Notes: generated by a model from the letters alone, not told the origin. A stretch of DNA of 64,000 nucleotides from Streptomyces sp. NBC_00249 (GCF_026342355.1 NZ_JAPEMV010000006.1:480482-544481); one strand, 5' to 3'. Shown: positions 24,790 to 33,574, counted from the stretch's first letter. Program-made: numbers and translations.

Positions 24790-24950
24790 TGCTGTGGCCG
24801 GAAAGGTTTGCCGGGTCACGGTGTCCGGTGCGGTGCATCGCAAGGCGGAGGGCCGCCGCTCGTACTGGACGTACTCGGGTGGTCCGACAACGCAGCGAGG
24901 TGCCGTGCCGGGCGCCGCGACACGGTGAACCTTTCCGGTCACAGCACTAG
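24786..24950. mobile_element. 165-bp MITE-like element with 40-bp terminal inverted repeats
   Basis: The ends 24786-24825 and 24911-24950 are inverted copies agreeing at 34 of 40 positions. Both begin CTAGTGCTGTG, one variable base, then CCGGAAAGGTT. The 85-bp middle has no ORF. CTAG at both ends could be a target duplication; the left CTAG holds the NTF2-like stop codon. No transposase is present, so any movement would need a related element elsewhere. Confidence 0.75.
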
Positions 24951-25052
24951 CCGGGCTGCAGGCAGGCTCTTCCGGAGCTTTCCGATCGTGCCGGTCAGGC
25001 CGTCTCCTGCGGGAGCCGGGAGCCGGTCCCACACTGGAGGCGGAGGCGCGTC

Positions 25053-26597
25053 ATGGCCCTGGAGCGGACCCTGTGGTGGCGTGCGGCGGGCGCGGTGGCC
25101 GCCGGGGCGCTGCCCTGCCTCGCCTTCCCCGCCCCGGCCCTGTGGTGGTTCGCCTACGTCGCCCTCGTGCCCTGGATCCTGCTGCTGCGCTCCGCCCCCA
25201 CCGGGCGCCGCGCGGCGCTGGAGGGCTGGCTCGGCGGCGCCGGCTTCGTGGTGGCGGTGCACCACTGGCTGCTGCCGAGCCTGCACGTGTTCCTGCTGCC
25301 GGTGGCCGCCCTGCTGGGGCTGCTGTGGATCCCGTGGGCGCTGCTGGTGCGGGAGCTGCTCGGCGGGGTGCCGGCGGCGGGCCGGGCGTGTGCCGCGCTG
25401 GTCCTCGTACCGGCGGGGTGGCTGCTGTCGGAGCTGGCCCGGTCCTGGCAGGGGCTGGGCGGGCCGTGGGGGCTGCTCGGGGCCAGCCAGTGGCAGGTGC
25501 CGCCGGTGCTACGGCTGGCATCGGTGGGCGGGGTGTGGCTGGTGAGCCTGTTGGTGGTGGCGGTGAACTGCGCGCTGGTGCTGCTGGTCGCGGCGCCGGG
25601 GGCGCGGGTCCCGGCGGTGGCTGCCCTGACGGGGGGCGCGGTGCTGACGGGGGTGGTGTGGCTGTGGCTGCCGCGCCCGGAGGTGACGGGCACACTGCGG
25701 GTGGCCGTGGTGCAGCCGGGTCCGGTGGCGGAGGGGACGGACAGTGCGGAGCGGCGGTTCGACGTCGGGGAGCGGCTGACCCGGACCCTGGTGGGCAGCC
25801 GGCCGGATCTGGTGGTGTGGGGCGAGAGCAGTGTCGGCGCGGACCTGGCGGCGCGGCCGGACCTGTCGCGGCGCCTCGCCGCCCTGGCGCGGGAGGTGGG
25901 TGCCCCGCTGCTGGTCAATGTGGACGCGCGGCGCACGGACCGGCCCGGGATCTACAAGAGTTCCGTACTGGTCGGCCCGGCCGGCCCCACGGGCGACCGG
26001 TACGACAAGATGCGGCTGGTGCCGTTCGGGGAGTACGTGCCGGCCCGGGCGGTGCTGGGCTGGGCCACCTCGGTCGGCCGGGCGGCGGGCGAGGACCGGA
26101 TGCGCGGCGCGGGCCCGGTGGTGATGGACCTGCCGGGCGGGGTGCGCCTGGGGCCGCTGGTGTGCTTCGAGTCGGCGTTCCCCGACATGAGCCGGCACCT
26201 GACCCGCGAGGGGGCGGGGCTGCTCGTCGCGCAGTCGGCCACCTCCACCTTCCAGACGAGCTGGGCACCGGCCCAGCACGCTTCGCTGGCGGCCCTGCGC
26301 GCCGCCGAGAACGGCCGTCCCGTGGTGCACGCCACCCTGACCGGGGTCAGCGTGGTGCACGGCCCGTCGGGCGAGCGGATCGGTGCGGCCCTGGCGACCT
26401 CGGCGAGCACGGCGGCCCTGTACGAGGTGCCCACGGCCCGGGGCACCACGCTCTTCGTCCGCTTCGGGAACTGGCCCGGCGGCGCCTGCCTGGTCGCGCT
26501 CGCCGCGTACTGCGTGGCCAGGGGCGCCCGGGCGGTCAGGCCCGGGAGGCCCGCTCCAGGGCCGTCAGCACCACCCGCTCGCACAGCTCGTGGGTGA
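25053..26597 (+). CDS. lnt: Apolipoprotein N-acyltransferase
   Basis: 514 residues. Six or so N-terminal membrane helices (about 10-220) precede a nitrilase-type periplasmic domain. The catalytic triad is visible: E258 in VVWGESS, K319 in YDKMRLVPFGEYVP and C371 in PLVCFESAFPD. It N-acylates the lipid-modified Cys of lipoproteins, of which this window encodes at least three. The ATG at 25053 follows GGAGGCGGAGG. The last 62 bases overlap the oxidoreductase gene on the other strand, and the Lnt C-terminus there is low-complexity Pro/Ala/Arg. Confidence 0.92.
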   Translation: MALERTLWWRAAGAVAAGALPCLAFPAPALWWFAYVALVPWILLLRSAPTGRRAALEGWLGGAGFVVAVHHWLLPSLHVFLLPVAALLGLLWIPWALLVRELLGGVPAAGRACAALVLVPAGWLLSELARSWQGLGGPWGLLGASQWQVPPVLRLASVGGVWLVSLLVVAVNCALVLLVAAPGARVPAVAALTGGAVLTGVVWLWLPRPEVTGTLRVAVVQPGPVAEGTDSAERRFDVGERLTRTLVGSRPDLVVWGESSVGADLAARPDLSRRLAALAREVGAPLLVNVDARRTDRPGIYKSSVLVGPAGPTGDRYDKMRLVPFGEYVPARAVLGWATSVGRAAGEDRMRGAGPVVMDLPGGVRLGPLVCFESAFPDMSRHLTREGAGLLVAQSATSTFQTSWAPAQHASLAALRAAENGRPVVHATLTGVSVVHGPSGERIGAALATSASTAALYEVPTARGTTLFVRFGNWPGGACLVALAAYCVARGARAVRPGRPAPGPSAPPARTARG

Positions 26598-27447
26598 GGA
26601 GCGCGTCCCGTGCGCTGAGCGTCCTGCCCGTCTCGACGGCCTCCAGGAAGGTGTCCACGACCTGCTCGATCCCGCGCTGGCGGGCCACGGACACCCAGTC
26701 CCCGCGCCGCCGGACGCTCGGCTGGCCCTTGTGGTCGATGATCTCGGCGAGGTTGAGGACCTGGCGCTTGGTGTCCTGCCCGGACACCTCGAGGATCTCC
26801 TCGGTGGAGCCGGAGAGCCGGTTCATGACGCCGAGGGCCGTGAAGCCCTCGCCGGACAGCTGGAGCACCACCTGGTGCATGAGCCCCTCGCGCACCACGG
26901 CCCGGACGTCGACGTGGTCGGCCTCGCCGGGCAGCAGGAAGCGCAGGGTGTCGACGACGTGGATGAAGTCGTCGAGCACCATGGTGCGCGGGTCCTCGGG
27001 GAGCCCGACCCGGTTCTTCTGCAGGATGATCAGCTCGCGCGGGTGGTCGGCGCACTGCACGTAGCCGGGGGCGTGACGGCGGTTGAAGCCGACGAAGAGG
27101 GTGACTCCGCGCTCCTCGGCAAGTTCCACCAGGCGCCGGGAGTCGGCGAGTTCGTAGGCCAGCGGCTTGTCCACGTAGGTGGGCACCCCCGCCTCCAGGA
27201 GCCGTTCCACGATCTCGGGGTGGGCGGCGGTCGGGGCGTGCACGAAGGCCGCGTCGAGGCCCTCGGCGATCAGGGCGTCGAGCGAGGTGTGCCGGCGCTC
27301 CGCCGGGACGTGGTGGATGCCGCCGATCCGCTCCAGCGTCGCGGGAGTACGGGTCTGCAGGTGCAGCTCGACTCCTGGACGGGTGGTGAGGACGGGCAGG
27401 TACGCCTTGCGGGCGATGTCTCCGAGTCCGATGACGCCGACCTTCAC
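26536..27447 (-). CDS. Gfo/Idh/MocA family oxidoreductase
   Basis: 303 residues. The N-terminal Rossmann motif KVGVIGLGDIARKAYLP binds NAD(P), and VPTYVDKPLAYELADSRRLV holds the conserved EKP-type segment (DKP here). The C-terminal domain is the usual alpha/beta substrate half. Probably oxidises a sugar or inositol; the substrate is unknown. The GTG at 27447 has AGGAGG 6 nt upstream and gives the typical start. Tail-to-tail overlap of 62 bases with lnt. Confidence 0.88.
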   Translation of the reverse strand: MKVGVIGLGDIARKAYLPVLTTRPGVELHLQTRTPATLERIGGIHHVPAERRHTSLDALIAEGLDAAFVHAPTAAHPEIVERLLEAGVPTYVDKPLAYELADSRRLVELAEERGVTLFVGFNRRHAPGYVQCADHPRELIILQKNRVGLPEDPRTMVLDDFIHVVDTLRFLLPGEADHVDVRAVVREGLMHQVVLQLSGEGFTALGVMNRLSGSTEEILEVSGQDTKRQVLNLAEIIDHKGQPSVRRRGDWVSVARQRGIEQVVDTFLEAVETGRTLSARDALLTHELCERVVLTALERASRA

Positions 27448-27532
27448 CGAGTGCCTCCTGGTGTGTTCCTTGTGGGACTCCGGGCAGCTTAATCCCTGGT
27501 GGGAGGGGGCTCGTTCGACCAGGATGGCAGCC

Positions 27533-28054
27533 ATGACCTCAGACGGATCGCACCGCGCCGAACCCTCCACCACCGCGAACGAGCGGGACATGCTCGACGG
27601 CTGGCTCGACTACCACCGCTCCACCCTCGCCTGGAAGTGCGAGGAGCTGACCGAGGAACAGGTGCGGCTGCGGCCGCTGAAGCCTTCCGAACTGAGCCTG
27701 CTGGGCCTCGTACGGCACATGGCGGAGGTGGAGCGGTACTGGTTCCGGGAGATCATGCTGGGCGAGGACCTGCCCGAGCTGTACAGCACCCGCGAGGACG
27801 TCGACGGGGACTTCCGGTTCGCCGAATCCGACACCTGGGCCGCGGCGGAGCGGGTGTGGCAGACCGAGGTCGAGCTGGCCCGGCAGGCCGCCGCGGGCCG
27901 CTCCCTGGACCTGCTGTCGGACGCCGCGAGCCACCACCGCGGGGAGGTCTTCAGCCTGCGCTGGGTCTACACCCACATGATCGAGGAGTACGCGCGCCAC
28001 AACGGCCACGCGGACCTGCTGCGCGAGCACATCGACGGGTCCACGGGCGAGTAG
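27533..28054 (+). CDS. DinB family protein (DUF664)
   Basis: 173 residues. DinB/YfiT-like four-helix fold: MLDGWLDYHRSTLAWKCEEL, LSLLGLVRHMAEVERYWF with the first metal His, and LRWVYTHMIEEYARHNGHADLL with the last His residues. Such proteins include thiol-S-transferases using mycothiol or bacillithiol. ATG 27533 is chosen with AGGA 8 nt upstream; ATG 27524 is possible. Divergent from the oxidoreductase. Confidence 0.85.
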   Translation: MTSDGSHRAEPSTTANERDMLDGWLDYHRSTLAWKCEELTEEQVRLRPLKPSELSLLGLVRHMAEVERYWFREIMLGEDLPELYSTREDVDGDFRFAESDTWAAAERVWQTEVELARQAAAGRSLDLLSDAASHHRGEVFSLRWVYTHMIEEYARHNGHADLLREHIDGSTGE

Positions 28055-28126
28055 CCGCCGCCGGGCGCGCTGCGCCGGACACCCCCCTCCCCGTCACCCG
28101 TGCGGGGTGAATATGGGCCCGGGGTT

Positions 28127-28156
28127 TTCGCAACGGGGTCTTCGCACAGCAGAGTT
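28127..28156 (+). promoter_or_regulatory. Leaderless promoter of the small lipoprotein gene
   Basis: TTCGCA (28127-28132), 18-bp spacer, AGAGTT (28151-28156), 6 nt, GTG at 28163. Confidence 0.4.
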
Positions 28157-28162
28157 GCGCGG

Positions 28163-28708
28163 GTGCATCCAACCCGAACCTCTACGAAACTGCTCCTCAA
28201 CGTCGCCTGTGCCGTGTCGGCCGTCTCGGCCGTGTCCGGCTGCGTGAGCGTGGCGCCCGCGCCCGTGGGGCCGGCGTCGGCCCCCGCCGCCGGGGCGGTG
28301 CCCCGGCACGAGCCGCGCGGCGGGCCGGGGGCCGCTCCGGTGGTCGTCCAGGCTCCCGCCCTGGAGGCGCTGCGGGCGGTGCCCCGGGAGGCCGCCGCGC
28401 GGGCTGCGGCCCCGGCGGCCGTCTCCCGGCGGGCCACCACGCACACCACGGGCCAGGCGCCCGCGGGGCCCCAGGAGGCCGTACCGCCGGTTCCGGACAT
28501 CCCGGAGCCCCGCCGGTTCGCCGAGCGCCCCGCGGGGCGCGGCGAGGACCCCGCGCAGCGCGTACGGCCCGACGCGCGGGTGCCGCGGGAAGTGGTGCGG
28601 GAGCTGCCGGTCCGGCCGGCGGACGTGTGCGCGCTGGGCCGTCGGCACGGGCGCTGGCACCCGGACAGCCCGGAGGCCCGCATCTGCGCGGGCGTGCAGG
28701 GCGGCTGA
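28163..28708 (+). CDS. Putative lipoprotein of unknown function
   Basis: 181 residues. GTG 28163 gives a short basic start, a hydrophobic core and lipobox AVSGC with Cys27. The middle is low-complexity Ala/Pro/Arg with repeats of valine-proline; a C-terminal segment ADVCALGRRHGRWHPDSPEA with a following Cys is the only conserved-looking part. An in-frame ATG at 28100 would bury the signal peptide. No family recognised. Confidence 0.7.
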   Translation: MHPTRTSTKLLLNVACAVSAVSAVSGCVSVAPAPVGPASAPAAGAVPRHEPRGGPGAAPVVVQAPALEALRAVPREAAARAAAPAAVSRRATTHTTGQAPAGPQEAVPPVPDIPEPRRFAERPAGRGEDPAQRVRPDARVPREVVRELPVRPADVCALGRRHGRWHPDSPEARICAGVQGG

Positions 28709-28735
28709 CCACCCCGGGACCCGGTCGGCCCGGGG

Positions 28736-29341
28736 CTACGGGGACTGTTCGGGGAACGGCCGGGGCCCCTGCCCCGGTTCCGCCGCGAGCCGCCGCTCCA
28801 GCCGGGCGATGGCGGCCCGCACCCCGTTCCCGTACCCGTCGTCGGAGAGGGCCTCGGTGGCGGCCCGGGCGCGCGCGAGGTGCACCCGGGCCGCCTCGGG
28901 CCGGCGCAACTTGACGTAGTCGGCGGCGAGGCTGAGGTGCAGCGAGGGGTAGAAGACGCGGACCGCCCGGTGCGGCCGGCCGTGCGCGGGGGCGCCCTCC
29001 CCCGCCCGCTCGGGCGGCGCCCCGGGTGGCCGTCCGCCCGGCCCGGCGGCGAGCCCCTCGGCGGCGGTCAGGGCCCGTAGGTCCCAGGCCAGTTCGTCGG
29101 CGGGGTCGTCCTGGGCGTCGGCCAGGTAGTGCGCGAGGGTGCAGCGGTGGAGGGAGTCGCCCTCCTCGCCGATCTCCGCCCAGATCTGGCCGAGCCGGTT
29201 GCGGGCCTCCTCGCGGTCGCCGGCGTGCAGCAGGATGACCGCCTGGCCGATCCTGGTCATGACGGCGTCCTCGGACGCCTCCTGCTGCTCCGTCAACGCG
29301 GCCTCCGGCTGGCTCCGCCAGGCCTGGTACGGCCCGGTCAT
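28736..29341 (-). CDS. Tetratricopeptide-repeat-like protein
   Basis: 201 residues, mostly helical. MTRIGQAVILLHAGDREEARNRLGQIWAEI and SLAADYVKLRRPEAARVHLARA are helix pairs like TPR units; a Gly/Pro/Arg linker separates them. Probably a scaffold or regulatory protein, no known partner. ATG 29341 is preferred (start MTGPYQAWRSQPEAALTEQQ) because TTAGCT (29347-29352) lies 5 nt upstream as a -10 box; ATG 29362 would lie beyond it. Confidence 0.75.
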   Translation of the reverse strand: MTGPYQAWRSQPEAALTEQQEASEDAVMTRIGQAVILLHAGDREEARNRLGQIWAEIGEEGDSLHRCTLAHYLADAQDDPADELAWDLRALTAAEGLAAGPGGRPPGAPPERAGEGAPAHGRPHRAVRVFYPSLHLSLAADYVKLRRPEAARVHLARARAATEALSDDGYGNGVRAAIARLERRLAAEPGQGPRPFPEQSP

Positions 29342-29367
29342 CAAGAAGCTAACCGCAGGCACCCGCT

Positions 29368-29395
29368 CTGACGCCCAGGCGCGGTGTGGCGTCAG
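29368..29395. terminator. Hairpin at the end of ung
   Basis: CTGACGCC (29368-29375) pairs with GGCGTCAG (29388-29395). The right arm contains the ung stop codon and the left arm falls in the promoter region of the TPR gene downstream. Confidence 0.55.
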
Positions 29396-30069
29396 CCCAG
29401 GTCCGGGATCCGCCAGTCGATCGGCTCATGGCCCTGGGCGGCGACGGCCTCGTTGATCTGGGTGAAGGGCCGGGAGCCGAAGAACTTCTTCGCCGACAGC
29501 GGGGAGGGGTGGGCGCCCTTGACGATCACGTGCCGCTCGGCGTCGATCAGCGGGATCTTCTTCTGGGCGTAGGCGCCCCAGAGCACGAAGACGACCGGGT
29601 CGGGGCGCTCGGACACCGCGCGGATCACGGCGTCGGTGAACTTCTCCCAGCCCTTGCCCTTGTGCGAGTTGGGCTCGGCCTCGCGGACGGTGAGGACGGC
29701 GTTGAGCAGCAGCACGCCCTGCTGGGCCCACGGCATCAGGTAGCCGTTGTCCGGGACGGGCAGGCCGAGCTCCTCCTTCATCTCCTTGTAGATGTTGCGC
29801 AGCGAGGGCGGGGTCTTGACCCCGGGCCGCACGGAGAAGCACAGGCCGTGTCCCTGGCCGGCGCCGTGGTACGGGTCCTGGCCGAGGACGAGGACCTTCA
29901 CCTGGTCGAAGGGCGTGGCCTCCAGGGCGGCGAACACCTGGTCGCGGGGCGGGTAGACCGGCCCGTTCGCCCGTTCCTTCTCGACGAACTCGGTGAGCTC
30001 TTTGAAGTAGGGCTGGTCCAGCTCCCCGCCGACAGCGGGGAGCCAGGACTCGGGCAGCATCTGGGTCAC
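29392..30069 (-). CDS. ung: Uracil-DNA glycosylase (family 1)
   Basis: 225 residues. The water-activating loop GQDPYHG (residues 63-69, Asp65), the uracil-binding VLLLNAVLTVR strand and the minor-groove loop HPSPLSAKKFFGS are all present, so a working base-excision enzyme is expected. The GTG at 30069 is chosen because GGAGG lies 8 nt upstream; ATG 30099 would lack this. Confidence 0.93.
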   Translation of the reverse strand: MTQMLPESWLPAVGGELDQPYFKELTEFVEKERANGPVYPPRDQVFAALEATPFDQVKVLVLGQDPYHGAGQGHGLCFSVRPGVKTPPSLRNIYKEMKEELGLPVPDNGYLMPWAQQGVLLLNAVLTVREAEPNSHKGKGWEKFTDAVIRAVSERPDPVVFVLWGAYAQKKIPLIDAERHVIVKGAHPSPLSAKKFFGSRPFTQINEAVAAQGHEPIDWRIPDLG

Positions 30070-30159
30070 GTCGACAACCTCCGGTACAAGTTCGTGCAAC
30101 TGCTCAGAACCTACCGGGGGCCACTGACAACGCCCGACCCGGATGCCGCCCGGGCGGCA

Positions 30160-31743
30160 CTACCAGCTGGTCTTGCGGTACAGCTCCCACATCTGCATGG
30201 CGGTCTGCGGGTCCAGGGACCGCTCGGCGCCCGCGATGTCCTCGCGCGCCCCGACGTAGAGCTTGCCCTGCCACAGCGGCAGCAGCCGGACGTCCTGGGC
30301 GAAGATCTGCTGGGCCTGCTCGAACTCCTTGACGCCGGCTGCGCGGTCGCCCTCCTTGCGGGACTTGGGCAGCAGCTCGTTGAGGATCACCGTCGGCTCG
30401 TACGGGGTGCCGACGGCGTTCTCCTTGCCGACGAACGGCGCGATGAAGTTGTCGGGGTCCGGGAAGTCGGGGAACCAGCCGCGCCCGAAGACCGGGTACT
30501 GGCCGTTCTTGTAGCCCTCCTGGAAGGTCTTCCAGGGCTGGCCGCGCAGGTTGACCTTGAAGAGGTTGGTCTCGTCGAGCTGGCGCTTGATCTCGGTGAA
30601 CTCGTCGGCGGTGGACGCGCCGTAGCGGTCGGTGGTGTACCAGAAGGTCAGCTCCACCGGCTGGGTGATCCCCGCGTCCTTGAGGATCTTCGCGGCCTTC
30701 TTGGCGTCGGCGTTGCCGTAGAGGTCGTAGAAGGGCGTCTTGTGGCCCACGACCCCCTTGGGAACCATCGAGTAGAGCGGCTCGGCGGTGCCCTGGTAGA
30801 CCTTGGAGACGATGGCGCCCCGGTCGATGATCTGGGCGATGGCCTGGCGCACCGGGAGCTTGTTGACCTGCGGGTCGTTCGGATTGAAGATCAGGTACCG
30901 GATCTCGGCGCCGACGTTCTCCACGACCTGGACGCCCTGGTTGTGCGAGGCGGGGCTCTGGAGGTCCTTGATCTCGGCGGCGGAGAGGCCGCGGTACGTC
31001 GCGTCGATCTCCTTCTCCTTGAGCGCCGCGACCATCTTCTTGGAGTCCGAGAAGTAGCGGATCGTCACGCCGTCGTTGCGGCGGTTGGCGAAGCCGGAGT
31101 AGGTCTCGTTGCGGCCGAGGACGGCTTCCTGGCCCTCCTTGTACGAGGAGAGGACGTACGGGCCGGAGCCGGTGATCCTCGCGTCGCCGCGGACCTTGTC
31201 GGCCGGGTAGTCCTTCGGCGCGACCAGGGAGGCGGCCGGCGAGCCGAGCACGTACGGGAAGGTCGCGTCGGGGGCGTTCAGGTTGAAGACGACCGTGAGC
31301 GGATCGGGGGTCTCGATCTTGTCCAGGGTCTTGAAGAGGCCGGCCGGACCGAACTTGTGGTTGATCGTCTTGATCCGGTCGAGGGAGTGCTTGACGGCCT
31401 TGGCGTCGAGCGGCTCGCCGTTGGAGAACTTCAGGCCCTTGCGCAGGGTGCAGCGGTAGGACTCGTTCGCGGAGTCGGTGAACTCGCAGTTCTGCGCGGC
31501 GTCGGGCTGGGGCTTGGTGCTGCCCGTGGGGAACGCCAGGAGGGTCTGGTAGACGTTCCGGTACAGCTCCCAGGAGCCGTCCCAGGCCGCGGCCGGGTCG
31601 AGGGTGCTCGGCGCACTCGTCGTGCCCACGACGATCCGCTTGGCCCCGTCGCCGCTGTCGTCCGAGAACAGACCGCATCCGGCGAGCAGGGATATGGACG
31701 CAAGGGCCGCAGCGATCTGCAGGCATCTGGTCCGGTTGAACAC
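30160..31743 (-). CDS. Peptide/nickel-type ABC transporter substrate-binding lipoprotein
   Basis: 527 residues. Lipobox SLLAGC with Cys23 anchors it outside the membrane. SBP family 5 features include APSTLDPAAAWDGSWELYRN, CTLRKGLKFSNGEPLDAKAVKHSLDR and GSGPYVLSSYKEGQ. Binds oligopeptides or similar ligands. No permease or ATPase genes are adjacent, so it is an orphan that must share a transporter or act as a sensor. GTG 31743 has GAGGAG 7 nt upstream; GTG 31749 is too close to that site. Promoter at 31778-31805. Confidence 0.88.
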   Translation of the reverse strand: MFNRTRCLQIAAALASISLLAGCGLFSDDSGDGAKRIVVGTTSAPSTLDPAAAWDGSWELYRNVYQTLLAFPTGSTKPQPDAAQNCEFTDSANESYRCTLRKGLKFSNGEPLDAKAVKHSLDRIKTINHKFGPAGLFKTLDKIETPDPLTVVFNLNAPDATFPYVLGSPAASLVAPKDYPADKVRGDARITGSGPYVLSSYKEGQEAVLGRNETYSGFANRRNDGVTIRYFSDSKKMVAALKEKEIDATYRGLSAAEIKDLQSPASHNQGVQVVENVGAEIRYLIFNPNDPQVNKLPVRQAIAQIIDRGAIVSKVYQGTAEPLYSMVPKGVVGHKTPFYDLYGNADAKKAAKILKDAGITQPVELTFWYTTDRYGASTADEFTEIKRQLDETNLFKVNLRGQPWKTFQEGYKNGQYPVFGRGWFPDFPDPDNFIAPFVGKENAVGTPYEPTVILNELLPKSRKEGDRAAGVKEFEQAQQIFAQDVRLLPLWQGKLYVGAREDIAGAERSLDPQTAMQMWELYRKTSW

Positions 31744-31777
31744 GTGCACGCTCCTCGATCAGCCAGGGGTGCGGCAG

Positions 31778-31805
31778 ACCCTACCGCAGTGCCTCACAAA
31801 TCCAA
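31778..31805 (-). promoter_or_regulatory. Promoter of the substrate-binding protein gene
   Basis: On the minus strand TTGGAT (31800-31805), 16-bp spacer, TAGGGT (31778-31783), giving a leader of roughly 30 nt before GTG 31743. Confidence 0.55.
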
Positions 31806-31827
31806 TGGGTATGTTTCGTGAGGCACT
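31788..31827. promoter_or_regulatory. Inverted repeat around the -35 box of the substrate-binding protein gene
   Basis: AGTGCCTCAC (31788-31797) and GTGAGGCACT (31818-31827) are perfect inverted copies 20 bp apart, flanking the TTGGAT box. A dimeric regulator could sit here. Confidence 0.55.
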
Positions 31828-31851
31828 TGACCGATTACGTGCACATTAGGC

Positions 31852-31884
31852 ACGCATTTGCCTCCCTCTGGGAGGCAAATGCGT
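31852..31884. terminator. Terminator of the SDR operon
   Basis: A perfect 15-bp stem (31852-31866 with 31870-31884) closes on TCT. Outer sequences GACCGAT and ATCGGTC on either side can extend the structure. It ends 12 bases before the SDR stop codon region and upstream of the substrate-binding protein promoter. Confidence 0.8.
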
Positions 31885-31895
31885 CCGGTTATCGG

Positions 31896-32657
31896 TCAGT
31901 GCACACCGGCATTGAGGAACATTCCCCCGTCGACCACCAGAGTCTGTCCGGTGATCCATTCCGCTTGTGCAGATGTCAGGAACGCCGCCGCGCCGCCGAT
32001 GTCCTCCGGGACCCCGAGCCGCCCCAGCGGGTAGGCGGCGGCCGCCTCCTGCTCCCGGCCCTCGTAGAGCGCCTGCGCGAACCTGGTCTTGACCACGGCC
32101 GGCGCGATGGCGTTGACCCGGACGCCCGGCGCCATCTCGTGCGCGAGCTGGAGGGTCAGGTTGACCATGGCCGCCTTGCTCATCCCGTACGCGCCGATGA
32201 AGGGCGAGGCCGAGATCCCGGCGATGGAGGCGATGTTCACGATCGCACCGCCGTTGTCCTTCTGCCAGGCGTGCCAGGTGCGCTGGGCGAAGCCGAGCGC
32301 CGAGATCACGTTGGTCTCGAAGACCTTGCGTGCCACCCCCAGGTCGAGGTCCGCGATCGGACCGAAGACCGGATTGGTGCCGGCGTTGTTCACCAGGAAG
32401 TCGAGCCGGCCGAAGGCCTCCATCACGCGCTCCACGGCGACGGCCTGGTGGGCCTCGTCGTGCGCCTTGCCCGCGACGCCGATCACCCGGTCCGCGCCGA
32501 GCCGCTCCACGGCCTCCTTGAGCGCGTCCTCGTTGCGGCCGGTGATGCAGACCCGGTCGCCGCGGGCGACGAGCGCCTCGGCGACCCCGTAGCCGATGCC
32601 CCGGCTCGCGCCGGTGACCAGCGCGACCTTGCCGCTGTCGATGCCGTTGTACGTCAT
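31896..32657 (-). CDS. SDR family oxidoreductase
   Basis: 253 residues. Cofactor loop TGASRGIGYG, NNAG, catalytic Ser in IASIAG and YGMSK (Tyr-x3-Lys) are complete. The end EWITGQTLVVDGGMFLN is usual for FabG-type enzymes. Reduces a keto group with NAD(P)H; the substrate is unknown. Second gene of a two-gene SDR operon, 28 bases after its partner. Confidence 0.9.
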   Translation of the reverse strand: MTYNGIDSGKVALVTGASRGIGYGVAEALVARGDRVCITGRNEDALKEAVERLGADRVIGVAGKAHDEAHQAVAVERVMEAFGRLDFLVNNAGTNPVFGPIADLDLGVARKVFETNVISALGFAQRTWHAWQKDNGGAIVNIASIAGISASPFIGAYGMSKAAMVNLTLQLAHEMAPGVRVNAIAPAVVKTRFAQALYEGREQEAAAAYPLGRLGVPEDIGGAAAFLTSAQAEWITGQTLVVDGGMFLNAGVH

Positions 32658-32685
32658 GCCGTACGCCCTGCCTCTCGGGAACTCG

Positions 32686-33447
32686 TCAGTTGAGCGGGCC
32701 GCCGGCCACGTACATGACCTGGCCGGAGACGAAGCCGGCGGCCTCGCCCGTGAAGAAGGCGATGGCGTTGGCGACGTCGTCCGGGCGGCCGACGCGCTGG
32801 ACCGGGATCTGGGTGGCGGCGGCGGCCTGGAACTCCTCGAAGTCCATGCGGACGCGGGCGGCCGTCTGGGCGGTCATCTCGGTGACGATGAAGCCGGGGG
32901 CGACGGCGTTGGCGGTGACTCCGAACTTGCCGAGCTCGATGGCGAGCGTCTTGGTGAAGCCCTGGAGGCCGGCCTTGGCGGCGGCGTAGTTGGCCTGGCC
33001 GCGGTTGCCGAGCGCGGAGCTGCTGGAGAGGTTCACGATGCGGCCGAACTTGGCCTCCACCATGTACTTCTGACAGGCCCTGGCCATCAGGAACGCCCCG
33101 CGCAGGTGCACGTTCATGACGGTGTCCCAGTCGCTGTCGCTCATCTTGAAGAGCATGTTGTCGCGGAGCACGCCGGCGTTGTTGACCAGGACGGTCGGAG
33201 CGCCGAGGGTGCTCGCGACGCGCTCGACGGCCGCCTCCACCTGGGCGCTGTCGGAGACGTCGCAGCCGACGGCCAGGGCCGTGCCGCCGGCTGCGGTGAT
33301 CGCCTCCACGGTGTCCTTGCAGGCCGCCTCGTCGAGGTCGAGTACGGCGACGGAGCGGTCCTCGGCCGCCAGGCGGACGGCGGTGGCCGCTCCGATGCCG
33401 CGGGCCGCCCCGGTCACGATCGCGACGCGGTGCTCGGTGGTGGACAT
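32686..33447 (-). CDS. 3-oxoacyl-ACP reductase-like SDR (FabG-type)
   Basis: 253 residues. TGAARGIGAA, NNAG, NLSSSSALG and YAAAKAGLQGFTKTLA give a complete SDR active site, close to FabG. The ATG at 33447 has GAGGAG 7-8 nt upstream. First gene of the SDR pair; two such reductases in tandem suggest fatty acid, polyketide-like or CoA-ester reduction, but no acyl-CoA enzyme is adjacent to fix the pathway. Confidence 0.9.
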   Translation of the reverse strand: MSTTEHRVAIVTGAARGIGAATAVRLAAEDRSVAVLDLDEAACKDTVEAITAAGGTALAVGCDVSDSAQVEAAVERVASTLGAPTVLVNNAGVLRDNMLFKMSDSDWDTVMNVHLRGAFLMARACQKYMVEAKFGRIVNLSSSSALGNRGQANYAAAKAGLQGFTKTLAIELGKFGVTANAVAPGFIVTEMTAQTAARVRMDFEEFQAAAATQIPVQRVGRPDDVANAIAFFTGEAAGFVSGQVMYVAGGPLN

Positions 33448-33574
33448 GCTGGATCTCCTCGCCCTTGAGAAACGGCCGCCCGAGGTGAGCAACCGCTTAG
33501 TAGCTTCAGCTGAGGAGACGCTAGGAGCCGTGGCACCGGGTGTCAACGGTGGCTTGCCCCACTGGGGGCGGGGC

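Noticed and set aside
24786..24950. Transfer RNA or small RNA gene from the palindromic element
   Set aside because: The fold is a simple long hairpin with near-symmetrical ends and lacks cloverleaf features.
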